Assembly (NCBI GenBank): GCA_012511485.1
Contig: JAAZFZ010000163.1
Location: 1 to 8,948 of the forward strand
DNA: 8,948 bases
From: Clostridiales bacterium
GTDB lineage: Bacteria > Bacillota > Clostridia > Oscillospirales > Acutalibacteraceae
Reading direction: 5' to 3'
Under the pieces are notes generated by a model. That model did not search any database and had not been told where the DNA came from. It was given only the letters and a program-made list of their open reading frames with translations. Numbering within the stretch: position 1 is the stretch's first letter; every line of letters begins with the position of its first letter. This document shows, piece by piece, positions 1-7,370 of this stretch. Position numbers and translations under genes: made by a program.

Positions 1-1
1 A

Positions 2-3000
2 TCATACCTAAACCGTCTGACACTTGTTGAGGGCAGATATCCTCAGAAAATAAATGAGTGCGTTGTGGACGGGTGCGACACCGCAGTACCCAAGGACCTT
101 GCCGTGGGCAAAAAAATAACCCTGGAAGGTGACGGCTACAATATTAACTCAACACTTTCGGTAACCGAGTTTAAAATTGTCGGTATTGTTGAAACCCCAA
201 TCTTCATCTCATTTGAGAGAGGCGCAACAACAGTCGGCAGCGGCAAGCTCGGCGGGTTTATGTTTATCTCCGAAGGCGCCTTCTGCAATGATTTTTATTC
301 CAGTATCTTTGTCAGAGCGAAGGGCACTGAAGAATACCCGACATACTCAAAAAAATATGACGAGTTTATTACTCCATTAATTGAAAGAATACAGGCAGTA
401 TCATCCGGCTGCATCGCCTGGCGCACCCAAGAGCTGCGGGATACCTTGCCCCCGATAATTGAGAGTGGCGCCGCAGAACTGGAAACTAAAAAGCAGGAGG
501 CCGAAGAAAAGCTCGCTCAGGCACTTGAGCAGGTTGAAAAGGTTAAGTATTATGCTAAAAACGGAGAGGCTGAGCTTGAGGAAAAGCGCAGCCAAGCAGA
601 TGCTCAGCTCAGCATTGCTCAGGCAGAATATGACGAGGGCGAAGCAATGTATTACGACGGTGTAGAGGAATATAACAAGAACTTTGAGGAGTACATAGAG
701 GCTCTTGCTCAGGCTAACGAGAACCCGAAAGCAAGGGAGCAGTATTATGCCGCAGTCAAGGCATTACACTCCGCAGAGCTCAGGCTTACAACCGCAAAAG
801 AGGGCATTGAGTTTTTAGAGAGTTCAATCAAGGCGATTGAAAGAGCCATAAAAACGCAGGACGGCCAGAAGCTTTATGATGAAATTGTCAAGGCACTCAT
901 TGAAAGCGGTGTGATAAGCTCTGAGGAGGCAATGAGCAGGGAGGAGCTTTCCGAAAGGCTCATTGAGCTAAAGGAAAAGCTCATTTTAAGCAAAGATGAA
1001 TACCAAAAGGGCATGGCTGAGTATATCAAAAATAAGGCAGCTGTAGATGAGGCATCAGTGCTTATTGATCAGCTTGATAAGCTCGATGCCGCAGGCGAAG
1101 AGCTTGAAAAGGTGAGAGCCCAGCTTGAAGAGGCAAAGGAAGAGCTTGACAGTTCAAAGGAAAAGCTTGATGTTGCCAAAATGAAGTTTGAGTATGAAAT
1201 AAAACAGGCAGAGTCAGACCTGGCAAAGGCAAAGGAAAACTATTCAACCATAGACGAGCAGTATCAGCAGAAGGTCAGAGAAACAAACAACGCCTTTAAG
1301 GATGCTCAGTTTGACCTTGACTCCGCAAAATCCCTGATGAATTCGCTTTATGATGCAAAGTGGTATGTGACGGGCAGGAGCGAGCTGCAGGGCTATGAAA
1401 GCTATAACCAAACCGCTCAGAATATGCAGGCATTTGCAAAGGTGTTCCCTCTGTTCTTCTTTTTGCTTGCCGCCCTTATTTGCCTGACGACAATGACTAG
1501 GATGGTTGAGGAGGAGAGGATACAGCTAGGCACGCTCAAGGCTCTCGGCTATACAACACAGGCAATTGTCGCAAAATATATCATATATGCTTCTCTTGCC
1601 ACATTCATAGGCTGCATAATAGGTCTTAGCTTCGGCTTTACCCTGCTACCGACGGCTATATATAATTCTTACGGTATGCTGTTCAATCTGCCGCCGCTTA
1701 GCTGCAAATTCTATTTCGGATATGCCCTTGCAGGGCTGCTGGGTTCGCTCTTATCAACTGTTACGGCTTCACTCTATGCCTGCAAAAACGAGCTTGCTAC
1801 CTGCCCCGCTCAGCTCATGCGCCCCAAAGCACCCAAATCCGGCAAGCGTGTGGCTCTTGAAAAAATCAACATCATATGGGGACGCCTCAACTTCACCTCA
1901 AAGGTGACAGTCAGGAACCTTTTCAGAAACAAGAAACGCTTTTTTATGACTGTTTTCGGCATTGCCGGCTGTACAGGGCTTCTTTTGACAGGTTTCGGGC
2001 TTGGAGGCTCAATTGGTGCAATTCTGCCCGGGCAGTACGGTGAGAACGGAGTTGCACAGTACGATTTGCAGATAGCCCTTAGCGAAAATCTCAGCTCCTC
2101 GGGTGATGTGAGTCAGACGCTTTCTTTCATTGAATCGGATACAAGGCTTGATGCCTCAACCCTTACATATTTCCGAACACTTTTTGCCACTTCCCGAAAT
2201 ACAGATGAGCTGTTTGAAGCCAACCTTGTTGTACCCGAAAACGGCGAAACGCTCTCACAGCTCATTAAGCTACACAACAGAAAGTCAGGCAAAGCCCTTT
2301 CACTTAATGAGGGAGATGTGATTATCAGCGAAAAGCTGGCAAACAAGACCGGCACAAAGGTCGGTGATGAAATCCTCATTAAGGATGAGGGCGAAGAGCG
2401 GCCCCTGAAGGTTACGGGCATAACCGAGAACTATGCCTACCATTACATATACATTTCAAGGGATGTCTATGAGTCGGTTTTCGGCGGGGATATCGGATAT
2501 AACTGTGTGCTAGCACAGCTTTCGGACAGTGTGAAGACCTCCGCCGGGCTTGAAGGCAAAAAGAATACACTGGCAACGGATTTAATGGACCTTGACGGAG
2601 TGATGTCGGTTATCTTCAATTCTCAGATAATCGAAAATTTCGGAAGCACAATTAATACTCTCAATGCAGTAATAGTCACGGTGTTCACGGGTGCGGCAGG
2701 TGCACTTGCCTTCGTTGTGCTCTATAATCTTTCAAATATCAATATAAACGAAAGAGTGCGTGAGCTTGCAACAATCAAGGTGCTGGGCTTTTATGACAAA
2801 GAGGTTTCACAATACATCTACCGTGAAAATGTCATACTGACTATCATGGGCATACTATTAGGGCTTGTGCTGGGCATACCTGTCCACAGCTATGTTGTCA
2901 GAGTTGCAGAGGTCAATGTTGTGATGTTCGGCCGCTCAATAGATTGGCAAAGCTTTATGCTTTCGGCTTTGATAACTCTATTCTTTGCCTTTGTTGTCAA

Positions 3001-3064
3001 CCTCTTAATGCACTTCAAAATGAAAAAAATCAGCATGGTGGAGTCTATGAAATCCGTTGAATAA
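2..3064 (+). CDS. FtsX/MacB-type ABC transporter permease with long extracellular coiled coil (5' partial)
   Basis: Membrane subunit of a MacB/FtsX-class ABC exporter or mechanotransmission complex; an ATPase partner would be encoded outside the window. The frame is open from base 2, and the residues before the GTG at 65 (LTLVEGRYPQKINECVVD) continue the MacB-like extracellular domain, so the GTG is not the start and the gene is cut by the window edge. From the first visible codon: extracellular domain to about residue 150, a heptad-rich Glu/Lys/Ala/Leu coiled coil at about 155-445, then an FtsX unit with membrane segments near 477-500, 526-554 and 570-594. A linker carries the RNLFRNKKR motif, followed by a membrane segment near 647-674, a second extracellular domain, and a second FtsX unit with segments near 887-910, 945-966 and 985-1005. 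Each unit has the family's cytoplasmic 'E..LGTLKALGY' / 'E.ATIKVLGF' helix that contacts the ATPase. The substrate is unknown. Its terminator separates it from the convergent redox operon. Confidence 0.9.
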   Translation, partial: SYLNRLTLVEGRYPQKINECVVDGCDTAVPKDLAVGKKITLEGDGYNINSTLSVTEFKIVGIVETPIFISFERGATTVGSGKLGGFMFISEGAFCNDFYSSIFVRAKGTEEYPTYSKKYDEFITPLIERIQAVSSGCIAWRTQELRDTLPPIIESGAAELETKKQEAEEKLAQALEQVEKVKYYAKNGEAELEEKRSQADAQLSIAQAEYDEGEAMYYDGVEEYNKNFEEYIEALAQANENPKAREQYYAAVKALHSAELRLTTAKEGIEFLESSIKAIERAIKTQDGQKLYDEIVKALIESGVISSEEAMSREELSERLIELKEKLILSKDEYQKGMAEYIKNKAAVDEASVLIDQLDKLDAAGEELEKVRAQLEEAKEELDSSKEKLDVAKMKFEYEIKQAESDLAKAKENYSTIDEQYQQKVRETNNAFKDAQFDLDSAKSLMNSLYDAKWYVTGRSELQGYESYNQTAQNMQAFAKVFPLFFFLLAALICLTTMTRMVEEERIQLGTLKALGYTTQAIVAKYIIYASLATFIGCIIGLSFGFTLLPTAIYNSYGMLFNLPPLSCKFYFGYALAGLLGSLLSTVTASLYACKNELATCPAQLMRPKAPKSGKRVALEKINIIWGRLNFTSKVTVRNLFRNKKRFFMTVFGIAGCTGLLLTGFGLGGSIGAILPGQYGENGVAQYDLQIALSENLSSSGDVSQTLSFIESDTRLDASTLTYFRTLFATSRNTDELFEANLVVPENGETLSQLIKLHNRKSGKALSLNEGDVIISEKLANKTGTKVGDEILIKDEGEERPLKVTGITENYAYHYIYISRDVYESVFGGDIGYNCVLAQLSDSVKTSAGLEGKKNTLATDLMDLDGVMSVIFNSQIIENFGSTINTLNAVIVTVFTGAAGALAFVVLYNLSNININERVRELATIKVLGFYDKEVSQYIYRENVILTIMGILLGLVLGIPVHSYVVRVAEVNVVMFGRSIDWQSFMLSALITLFFAFVVNLLMHFKMKKISMVESMKSVE

Positions 3065-3088
3065 AACTTTCTGTATCTATATACTTTT

Positions 3089-3130
3089 AAAGCCCGCACC
3101 GTTTTCGGCAGCGGGCTTGATGTATTTTTT
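3089..3130 (+). terminator. Intrinsic terminator after the ABC permease gene
   Basis: A perfect 8-bp GC-rich stem (AAGCCCGC at 3090-3097 with GCGGGCTT at 3111-3118) with a 13-nt loop lies 25 nt past the permease stop codon. It is followed within 7 nt by six T at 3125-3130. It faces the end of the convergent - strand operon, whose last stop is at 3142. In the opposite direction the stem is followed by TTTAAAAG rather than a clean T-run, so it could also help end that operon, but less convincingly. Confidence 0.9.
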
Positions 3131-3141
3131 AACAGCAGATT

Positions 3142-3498
3142 TTATTCTCCGCAGTCGTCGCTATGCTCATGCTCATGGCAAACGGAGCCTGTGGAGTGCA
3201 GCTCACCTTTGAGGTAGCCCTCCGCTGCGGCTTTTGCCGCACCTGCCGCTCCTACGACAACCTCAATTTTTATTTCGTTGAATATTTCAACCGCACCACC
3301 GCCCATACCGCCGGAAATAATCACATTTACACCCATATCGCCTAAAAAATTTGGCAGAAAGCCGGGTCTATGCCCCGGGTTGGGGATTGATGAGGATTTT
3401 ATTATTCTTCCGTTTTCAATATCATAAATATTAAAATTCTGACAATGGCCGAAATGCCCCGTTACCGTTGCTCCCTCACTTGCCACTGCTATTCTCAT
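3142..3498 (-). CDS. NifX/NifB-type dinitrogenase iron-molybdenum cofactor family protein with Cys/His tail
   Basis: 118-residue protein of the small RNase-H-like fold family (Pfam Nitro_FeMo-Co, PF02579) that holds iron-, molybdenum- or other metal-sulfur clusters in transit. Visible hallmarks are the opening MRIAVASEG, HFGHC (H15, H18, C19), PNPGHRPGFLP around residues 40-49 (H43), and the glycine stretch SGGMGGGA at 62-69. It ends in a metal-ligand-rich tail, CHEHEHSDDC (C107, H108, H110, H112, C116). The start is set at the ATG at 3498, which has AGGAGG nine bases upstream; a longer in-frame reading begins upstream inside the previous gene and lacks family similarity. The first 23 bases overlap the end of the C_GCAxxG_C_C gene, so its ribosome site lies inside that coding region, suggesting translational coupling. 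It is the last gene of the operon. Membership of this family does not by itself imply nitrogen fixation, and no nitrogenase gene is present. The client cluster is unknown. Confidence 0.9.
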   Translation of the reverse strand: MRIAVASEGATVTGHFGHCQNFNIYDIENGRIIKSSSIPNPGHRPGFLPNFLGDMGVNVIISGGMGGGAVEIFNEIKIEVVVGAAGAAKAAAEGYLKGELHSTGSVCHEHEHSDDCGE

Positions 3499-3964
3499 TT
3501 GTAATAACCTCCTGATTAATATTATTGATGTAATCGTCCATAATTTGTGCAGCCTGCCGCACAAGCTCAGCACATGGGCGATTTTTGTAATACTCGATTG
3601 TTCTTTTATCCGGGATATGGCTCTGAGGCTTTTTGCTCATCCCGAGCAGCTCCCGGCAAATAATAGAGCCGTTATTCGACTTGAATTGCTCGGCTAATGC
3701 CTGAATCAGCTTGTAGTGCTCAGCCTTTTCTGCATGACCCTTAGGGTCGACATAGCCGTATTTTAATCCGGCAATCATGAACATACCGCTGACAGCTCCG
3801 CAAACCTCACGCAGCCTGCCCATACCTCCGCCGAAAGAAGAGGAAAGCCTTATGGCGGTTTCAAAATCCAAGCTGGTTTCGTCACAGAAGGCGCCAATAA
3901 CCGCCTGTGAGCAGTTATAGCCCTGATTGAATAATTCAACTGCCCTTTCCGAATGCTTACTCAA
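3476..3964 (-). CDS. C_GCAxxG_C_C family redox-active protein
   Basis: 162 residues from the chosen TTG start. It belongs to the C_GCAxxG_C_C family (PF09719), small cytosolic proteins of anaerobes presumed to be redox active or to bind a cofactor through conserved cysteines; no biochemical reaction is established that I know of. Seen here: the N-terminal 'A.ELFNQGYNCSQAV' (C18) and a second Cys at 27, then the central GGGMGRLREVCGAVSG (C55), then C103 (CRELLG) and C131 (CAELV). That is the full set of spaced cysteines. Two starts are possible: GTG at 3973, preceded only by a weak TAGG, or TTG at 3964, preceded by AAGGTGAT with four bases to the codon. I prefer the TTG, although a gene caller may choose the GTG. 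It begins 14 nt after the Mrp stop and overlaps the following NifX-like gene by 23 nt, so it is clearly part of the operon. Confidence 0.85.
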   Translation of the reverse strand: MSKHSERAVELFNQGYNCSQAVIGAFCDETSLDFETAIRLSSSFGGGMGRLREVCGAVSGMFMIAGLKYGYVDPKGHAEKAEHYKLIQALAEQFKSNNGSIICRELLGMSKKPQSHIPDKRTIEYYKNRPCAELVRQAAQIMDDYINNINQEVITNENSSGK

Positions 3965-3968
3965 TATA

Positions 3969-3976
3969 ATCACCTT
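3969..3976 (-). promoter_or_regulatory. Ribosome binding site deciding a TTG start
   Basis: Read on the - strand the bases are AAGGTGAT, an eight-base match to the extended anti-Shine-Dalgarno complement AAGGAGGTGAT with the central part missing. It ends four bases before TTG (3964-3962). The alternative GTG start (3973-3971) lies inside this site, which argues against that GTG being the main start. Confidence 0.5.
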
Positions 3977-3978
3977 GC

Positions 3979-4809
3979 CTACGCATTTTCAATTGATTGT
4001 GCAAAATCGTTTAACCACTCGCCCTCAAATAGCTCTATTACTCCGTTGTCACAGCACTTTGCAACAGCCGGGTCAATAGGCAGTCTGGCGACAGCCTTGA
4101 TATCGAATTTTTCTGCGATACTGTCAATGTGACTTTCACCGAATACTTTTATTTCTTCTGCGCAGCCCGGGCACTTAACGAAGCTCATATTCTCAACCAG
4201 TCCGAGAATCGGAATGTTCATCATCTTTGCCATATTGACAGCTTTTGTTACAATCATGGATACAAGCTCCTGCGGAGAGGTAACGACGATTAATCCGTCT
4301 ACGGGAATAGACTGGAACACCGTCAGCGGGACATCTCCTGTGCCTGGAGGCATATCAATGAACATATAGTCCACATCACCCCAGATGACATCCGTCCAAA
4401 ACTGCTTTGCCGTACCCGCAATAATAGGCCCACGCCATACGACAGGGTCGGTTTCGTTTTTTAGCAAAAGGTTTAAAGACATGATGCTGATTCCCATTCT
4501 GCTTTTTACGGGGAACAAGCCAAGGTCCGAACCGTCCGCCTTATCCTTGAGTCCGAAAGCCTTTGGAATTGAGGGGCCTGTAATGTCGGCGTCAAGAATA
4601 GCAGTCTTAAAACCGTTCCTGTTCATTATTACGGCAAGCATAGAGGCAATAAGAGACTTACCTACGCCGCCTTTTCCGCTGACAACGCCAATCACCTTTT
4701 TTATATTGCTCAGTTCATGAGGTTTTTCCAGAAAGCCTGTTTTGGATTTCTCTCTTTCGCTACAATCTTCACTGCAGCTTGAGCAGTTATGGCTGCAACT
4801 TTCACTCAT
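3979..4809 (-). CDS. Mrp/NBP35-family Fe-S carrier P-loop ATPase
   Basis: 276-residue cytosolic ATPase of the Mrp/ApbC/NBP35 group, which binds a bridging [4Fe-4S] cluster and transfers it to client proteins. It shows an N-terminal CxxxCxxCxxxC cluster (C5, C9, C12, C16), resembling the NBP35-type ferredoxin-like extension. A deviant Walker A, GKGGVGKS, lies at 45-52, with DADITGPSIP at 73-82, RGPI at 126-129, the switch motif DMPPGTGD at 152-159, and the C-terminal dimer-bridging pair CPGC (C213, C216) with its FVKCPGC context. Having both N- and C-terminal Cys sets is the full form rather than the short bacterial Mrp. The start is the ATG at 4809, with AAGGAG eight bases upstream. It sits 22 nt after the MBL-fold gene and 14 nt before the C_GCAxxG_C_C start. 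In this setting it most likely serves the NifX-like proteins or the ferredoxin-ATPases rather than general Fe-S maturation, but that is inference. Confidence 0.93.
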   Translation of the reverse strand: MSESCSHNCSSCSEDCSEREKSKTGFLEKPHELSNIKKVIGVVSGKGGVGKSLIASMLAVIMNRNGFKTAILDADITGPSIPKAFGLKDKADGSDLGLFPVKSRMGISIMSLNLLLKNETDPVVWRGPIIAGTAKQFWTDVIWGDVDYMFIDMPPGTGDVPLTVFQSIPVDGLIVVTSPQELVSMIVTKAVNMAKMMNIPILGLVENMSFVKCPGCAEEIKVFGESHIDSIAEKFDIKAVARLPIDPAVAKCCDNGVIELFEGEWLNDFAQSIENA

Positions 4810-4831
4810 TGTTCATTCTCCTTATTATGAA

Positions 4832-5653
4832 TTATATTACCACAACACCTGATGTTGCCAAATACTCAATCTGTTCGCCCAAAGCGTCCTTTAATTGCCG
4901 ATATGCAGTCGCCCCCGTGCAATGGCAGGTATAATAATGCGAGCCTGTTTTTTTAAGTCTTTCGGCAATTGCACATATAAGCTCCGGCGCTTCAGTTTTC
5001 CGTGAGGAAGGGTTGTGCAAATGGAAACCGCCGATTACGGCATCGGCATACCTTTCAGTTATCTCAAACACCCGCTGCATGATATTAACTATACCGTTAT
5101 GCGCACAGCCCGCAAATAATACCTTTTTGCCGTTCTCACAAATAACTAGGTTCTGTTCATGCTCAAACGGGTCTTCCCGAAAACCATTTTTCTCTTTAAT
5201 CAGGAGTGTTTTGTTTGAAAGCGAAGGCAGCTCTCTCCCATAAACATCCGAAAAAACGGAAAGCTCATCATCAATTTTCAAAAATCCTTTGGTCAGAATG
5301 AGTCGGGGATTGCCTTGCAAACCCTTATTTAGCCCAATATATTCGGTTGCATCCGAGCGTTTAGAATAATAGTCCCCGAAAGCCTGCTCATGCAGATAAA
5401 CACTTGCCTTTGGGTTAACCTCCAGAAAGGCGTAAAGTCCACCCCCATGGTCATAATGACCGTGAGAAATGAATGCGGTATCCACCTGCGATAAATCAAT
5501 GCCGATTTTTTGTGCGTTTTCAAGAAAAAGCCGGCTCTTGCCCGTATCAAAGAGCAGCTTGTGCTTTTGTGTTTCAATATATAGGCTCAGCCCATGCTCC
5601 GAACCGAACTCCTGCGAAACGCTCGTGTTTTCCGCCAATGCTATAACTTTCAT
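4832..5653 (-). CDS. MBL-fold metallo-hydrolase (DHPS-like)
   Basis: 273-residue metallo-beta-lactamase-fold protein. The metal motif HGHYDH is at residues 64-69 (H64, H66, D68, H69) within ISHGHYDHGGGL, and LLFDTG precedes it at 33-38. Other ligand regions are visible: GCAHNGIVN in the second half, IGGFHL near residue 205, and a C-terminal YYTCHCTG. This pattern matches the subgroup related to archaeal '7,8-dihydropterin-6-yl-methyl-4-(beta-D-ribofuranosyl)aminobenzene-5-phosphate synthase', whose bacterial members have no settled substrate. The start is the ATG at 5653 with GGAGGAGGAAT directly before it; the in-frame extension further upstream is coding sequence of the previous gene. That ATG overlaps the preceding stop as ATGA (4-nt overlap), so it is translationally coupled to the ferredoxin-ATPase. 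No FprA-like flavodoxin domain is attached, so it is not an obvious oxygen or NO reductase. The substrate is unknown. Confidence 0.88.
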   Translation of the reverse strand: MKVIALAENTSVSQEFGSEHGLSLYIETQKHKLLFDTGKSRLFLENAQKIGIDLSQVDTAFISHGHYDHGGGLYAFLEVNPKASVYLHEQAFGDYYSKRSDATEYIGLNKGLQGNPRLILTKGFLKIDDELSVFSDVYGRELPSLSNKTLLIKEKNGFREDPFEHEQNLVICENGKKVLFAGCAHNGIVNIMQRVFEITERYADAVIGGFHLHNPSSRKTEAPELICAIAERLKKTGSHYYTCHCTGATAYRQLKDALGEQIEYLATSGVVVI

Positions 5654-6534
5654 ATTCCTCCTCCTGCACGGCAACTCTGCAGTAGGCTCATTGTGTTTGC
5701 ATAAACCTCTCTTACAGCCTGACCCGACAAACAATCGACTTGCGCTATGCTCTTCCCGCTGTTGACAGCCTTTACCGCCTCTTTATCAAACGGAATATTT
5801 CCCACAAATGCAAGGCCGTTATCCCGGCAAAAGGCAACAATCCTTTCGGAATTCTCAGGGCATAAATTATATTTATTGATGCACACAGCCGCCTGAACTC
5901 CGAAAATACGAGCGGTTATAATTATTCGCTCCATGTCGCTTATACCCGACAAGGAAGGCTCCGCAACAATTAAAACTAAATCAACTCCGCTCAAGGATGC
6001 AATTACAGGGCAGCCTATTCCCGGCGAGCCGTCAATTATGGAAAAATCAATATTTTCTGCGGCATCCTTCATCTGCTTTTTAACCTGTGAAACCAACTTA
6101 CCGGAGTTGCCGCTGCCCATCTTGAGCTGTGCGGTAGAAAAGACAGAATCTCCCGCAAACAAAATAAGCTTACCCGCAATATCGGGAAATAAAGAAACGG
6201 CACCGCAGGGGCATATGGCCTCACAAACACCGCAGCCTTCACAGGCCAGGGGGTCTACCTTATAACAGTCGTTGCCCTTGAGTATTGCATCAAACCTGCA
6301 ATTTTGAAGGCAAATGCCGCACTTAATACATAAATCCGTGTTGATTTCCGCCTTTTCCATACCGAAAAAATCAGATTTTTGCGGCTCATCATCCCGTTTT
6401 AAGACAAGATGAAGGTTCGGCGCATCAACATCGCAATCGGCAAATGCCTTAGCTTTTGAAAGGCTAATAAAGGCGGCGGCAACCGTTGTTTTGCCCGTGC
6501 CGCCCTTACCGCTGAGAATCAGCAGCTGCTTCAT
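5650..6534 (-). CDS. MinD/ParA-superfamily ATPase with inserted 2x[4Fe-4S] ferredoxin domain (copy 2)
   Basis: 294-residue SIMIBI-class P-loop ATPase. The N-terminal deviant Walker A GKGGTGKT is at 9-16, DCDVDAPN at 33-40, and a ferredoxin insert carries two complete CxxCxxCxxxC motifs (C69/C72/C75/C79 and C98/C101/C104/C108), the second followed by P and an extra C110. After it come IIDGSPGIGCPV (switch/Walker B region) and VAEPSLSGISD. The family couples nucleotide hydrolysis to Fe-S clusters; related proteins in Desulfovibrio form part of the orange-protein complex. The start is the ATG at 6534, with GAGGAGG ending six bases upstream; a TTG at 6549 gives a five-residue extension without a suitable ribosome site and is rejected. 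Its first 29 bases overlap the end of the preceding paralogue and its stop overlaps the MBL-fold start. It is clearly paralogous to the neighbour at 6506-7369, and the two may form a heterodimer (inference). Confidence 0.92.
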   Translation of the reverse strand: MKQLLILSGKGGTGKTTVAAAFISLSKAKAFADCDVDAPNLHLVLKRDDEPQKSDFFGMEKAEINTDLCIKCGICLQNCRFDAILKGNDCYKVDPLACEGCGVCEAICPCGAVSLFPDIAGKLILFAGDSVFSTAQLKMGSGNSGKLVSQVKKQMKDAAENIDFSIIDGSPGIGCPVIASLSGVDLVLIVAEPSLSGISDMERIIITARIFGVQAAVCINKYNLCPENSERIVAFCRDNGLAFVGNIPFDKEAVKAVNSGKSIAQVDCLSGQAVREVYANTMSLLQSCRAGGGI

Positions 6535-7369
6535 CGCGCACCTCCTCAAGCATTTTTTTTAGCAAAGAGGTGAAAAGGGCGTGGTATTTACTCTTTGCTC
6601 TGACTGCGATTTCGGCAACAGAGTTTATGGCTCCAAGTTCTGTATCAAACGGAATCCTTCCCAATATCGGGATGCCTTTTTCTATACAATAATTTTCCGC
6701 AGGATTTTCTTCGCGAAGGCATTTGTTGAGAATGACTCCGTAGGATTTTCCAAACAATCTGACCAGCTCATAGACCATGTTGAGATTATGAACACCGAAA
6801 ACTGTCGGCTCCGCAACAAGAATGCAGTAGTCTGCGCCCTTAATGCTCTCCATAACTATGCAGGCGCTGCCCGGCGGGCAATCAAATACTGTCAAGCTGC
6901 TTTCTGCCTGAGGCGCTTTTAGCAATTCTTTGATAACGGGAACACCGGAGGCTTCACCCGTGTTCAAAGTGCCGCCTATTACCGTAACATTCCCGGAGCT
7001 GCCCTGCCGAATTATGCCAATTGTTTTTTCCCTCTCCGAAACTGCCTTTTGCGGGCAGAGAAGAACACATCCGCCGCAAGAATGGCAGATTTCCTCAAAA
7101 ACAGTGACCCTGTTATTAACAAAAGCAAGTGCGTTGAATTTGCAGAATTCTACGCATTTTCGGCAGCCGGTGCAAAGACTTGAATTTATAAACGGCAGCG
7201 GAACAGTAACGTTCTTTTCATTGACCTGTTCGGGCTTGAAAAACAGATGCCCGTCAGGCTCCTCAACATCGCAGTCAATATAGACACTTTGCCCGGCTGT
7301 GGCAGCAAGGTTGACAGAAACCAGTGTTTTCCCCGTTCCGCCCTTACCGCTTAGAACTGCGATTTTCAT
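6506..7369 (-). CDS. MinD/ParA-superfamily ATPase with inserted 2x[4Fe-4S] ferredoxin domain (copy 1)
   Basis: 287-residue P-loop ATPase, paralogous to the next gene. Walker A GKGGTGKT is at 8-15, DCDVEEPDGHL at 32-42, and the ferredoxin insert has two full CxxCxxCxxxC motifs (C66/C69/C72/C76 and C95/C98/C101/C105, the latter followed by P). FDCPPGSACIV supplies the switch region, and VAEPTVFGVHNL follows the pattern of its neighbour. The likely role is ATP-dependent handling of a metal-sulfur cluster or an electron-transfer switch, in the cytosol. The start is the ATG at 7369, one base after the TAA of the NifX-like gene, matching the family's MKIAVLSGKGG opening. The ATG at 7384 would add five residues, lacks a ribosome site and lies within the previous gene. 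The site for 7369 is only a G-run (GGGGG) eight bases away, so translation probably depends on coupling. The C-terminal residues overlap the next gene by 29 nt. Confidence 0.92.
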   Translation of the reverse strand: MKIAVLSGKGGTGKTLVSVNLAATAGQSVYIDCDVEEPDGHLFFKPEQVNEKNVTVPLPFINSSLCTGCRKCVEFCKFNALAFVNNRVTVFEEICHSCGGCVLLCPQKAVSEREKTIGIIRQGSSGNVTVIGGTLNTGEASGVPVIKELLKAPQAESSLTVFDCPPGSACIVMESIKGADYCILVAEPTVFGVHNLNMVYELVRLFGKSYGVILNKCLREENPAENYCIEKGIPILGRIPFDTELGAINSVAEIAVRAKSKYHALFTSLLKKMLEEVRDEAAADSQR

Positions 7370-7370
7370 G

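Noticed and set aside
65..67. GTG as the true start of the ABC permease
   Set aside because: The frame is open to the window edge, and the residues before it continue the MacB-like domain; there is no ribosome site.
2113..2421. Open - strand frame of about 100 codons inside the permease gene
   Set aside because: It lies wholly within a well-supported gene, is Ser-rich in the manner of antisense frames, and has no ribosome site or family likeness.
3142..3498. NifB/NifX similarity as a sign of a nitrogen-fixation locus
   Set aside because: Only the small cofactor-binding domain is present; there is no nifH/D/K, radical-SAM NifB or nifE/N, and such proteins are common in non-fixing anaerobes.
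5654..5734. 27-residue N-terminal extension of the MBL-fold protein
   Set aside because: It is an alternative frame of the ferredoxin-ATPase gene; the ATG at 5653 has an excellent ribosome site and fits the family's start.
5933..6265. Open + strand frame of about 110 codons opposite the second ferredoxin-ATPase
   Set aside because: A shadow frame with no promoter, ribosome site or recognisable domain.
6930..7283. Open + strand frame of about 117 codons opposite the first ferredoxin-ATPase
   Set aside because: A shadow of the real gene, whose Walker and Fe-S motifs fix the coding strand; Pro/Thr-rich composition.
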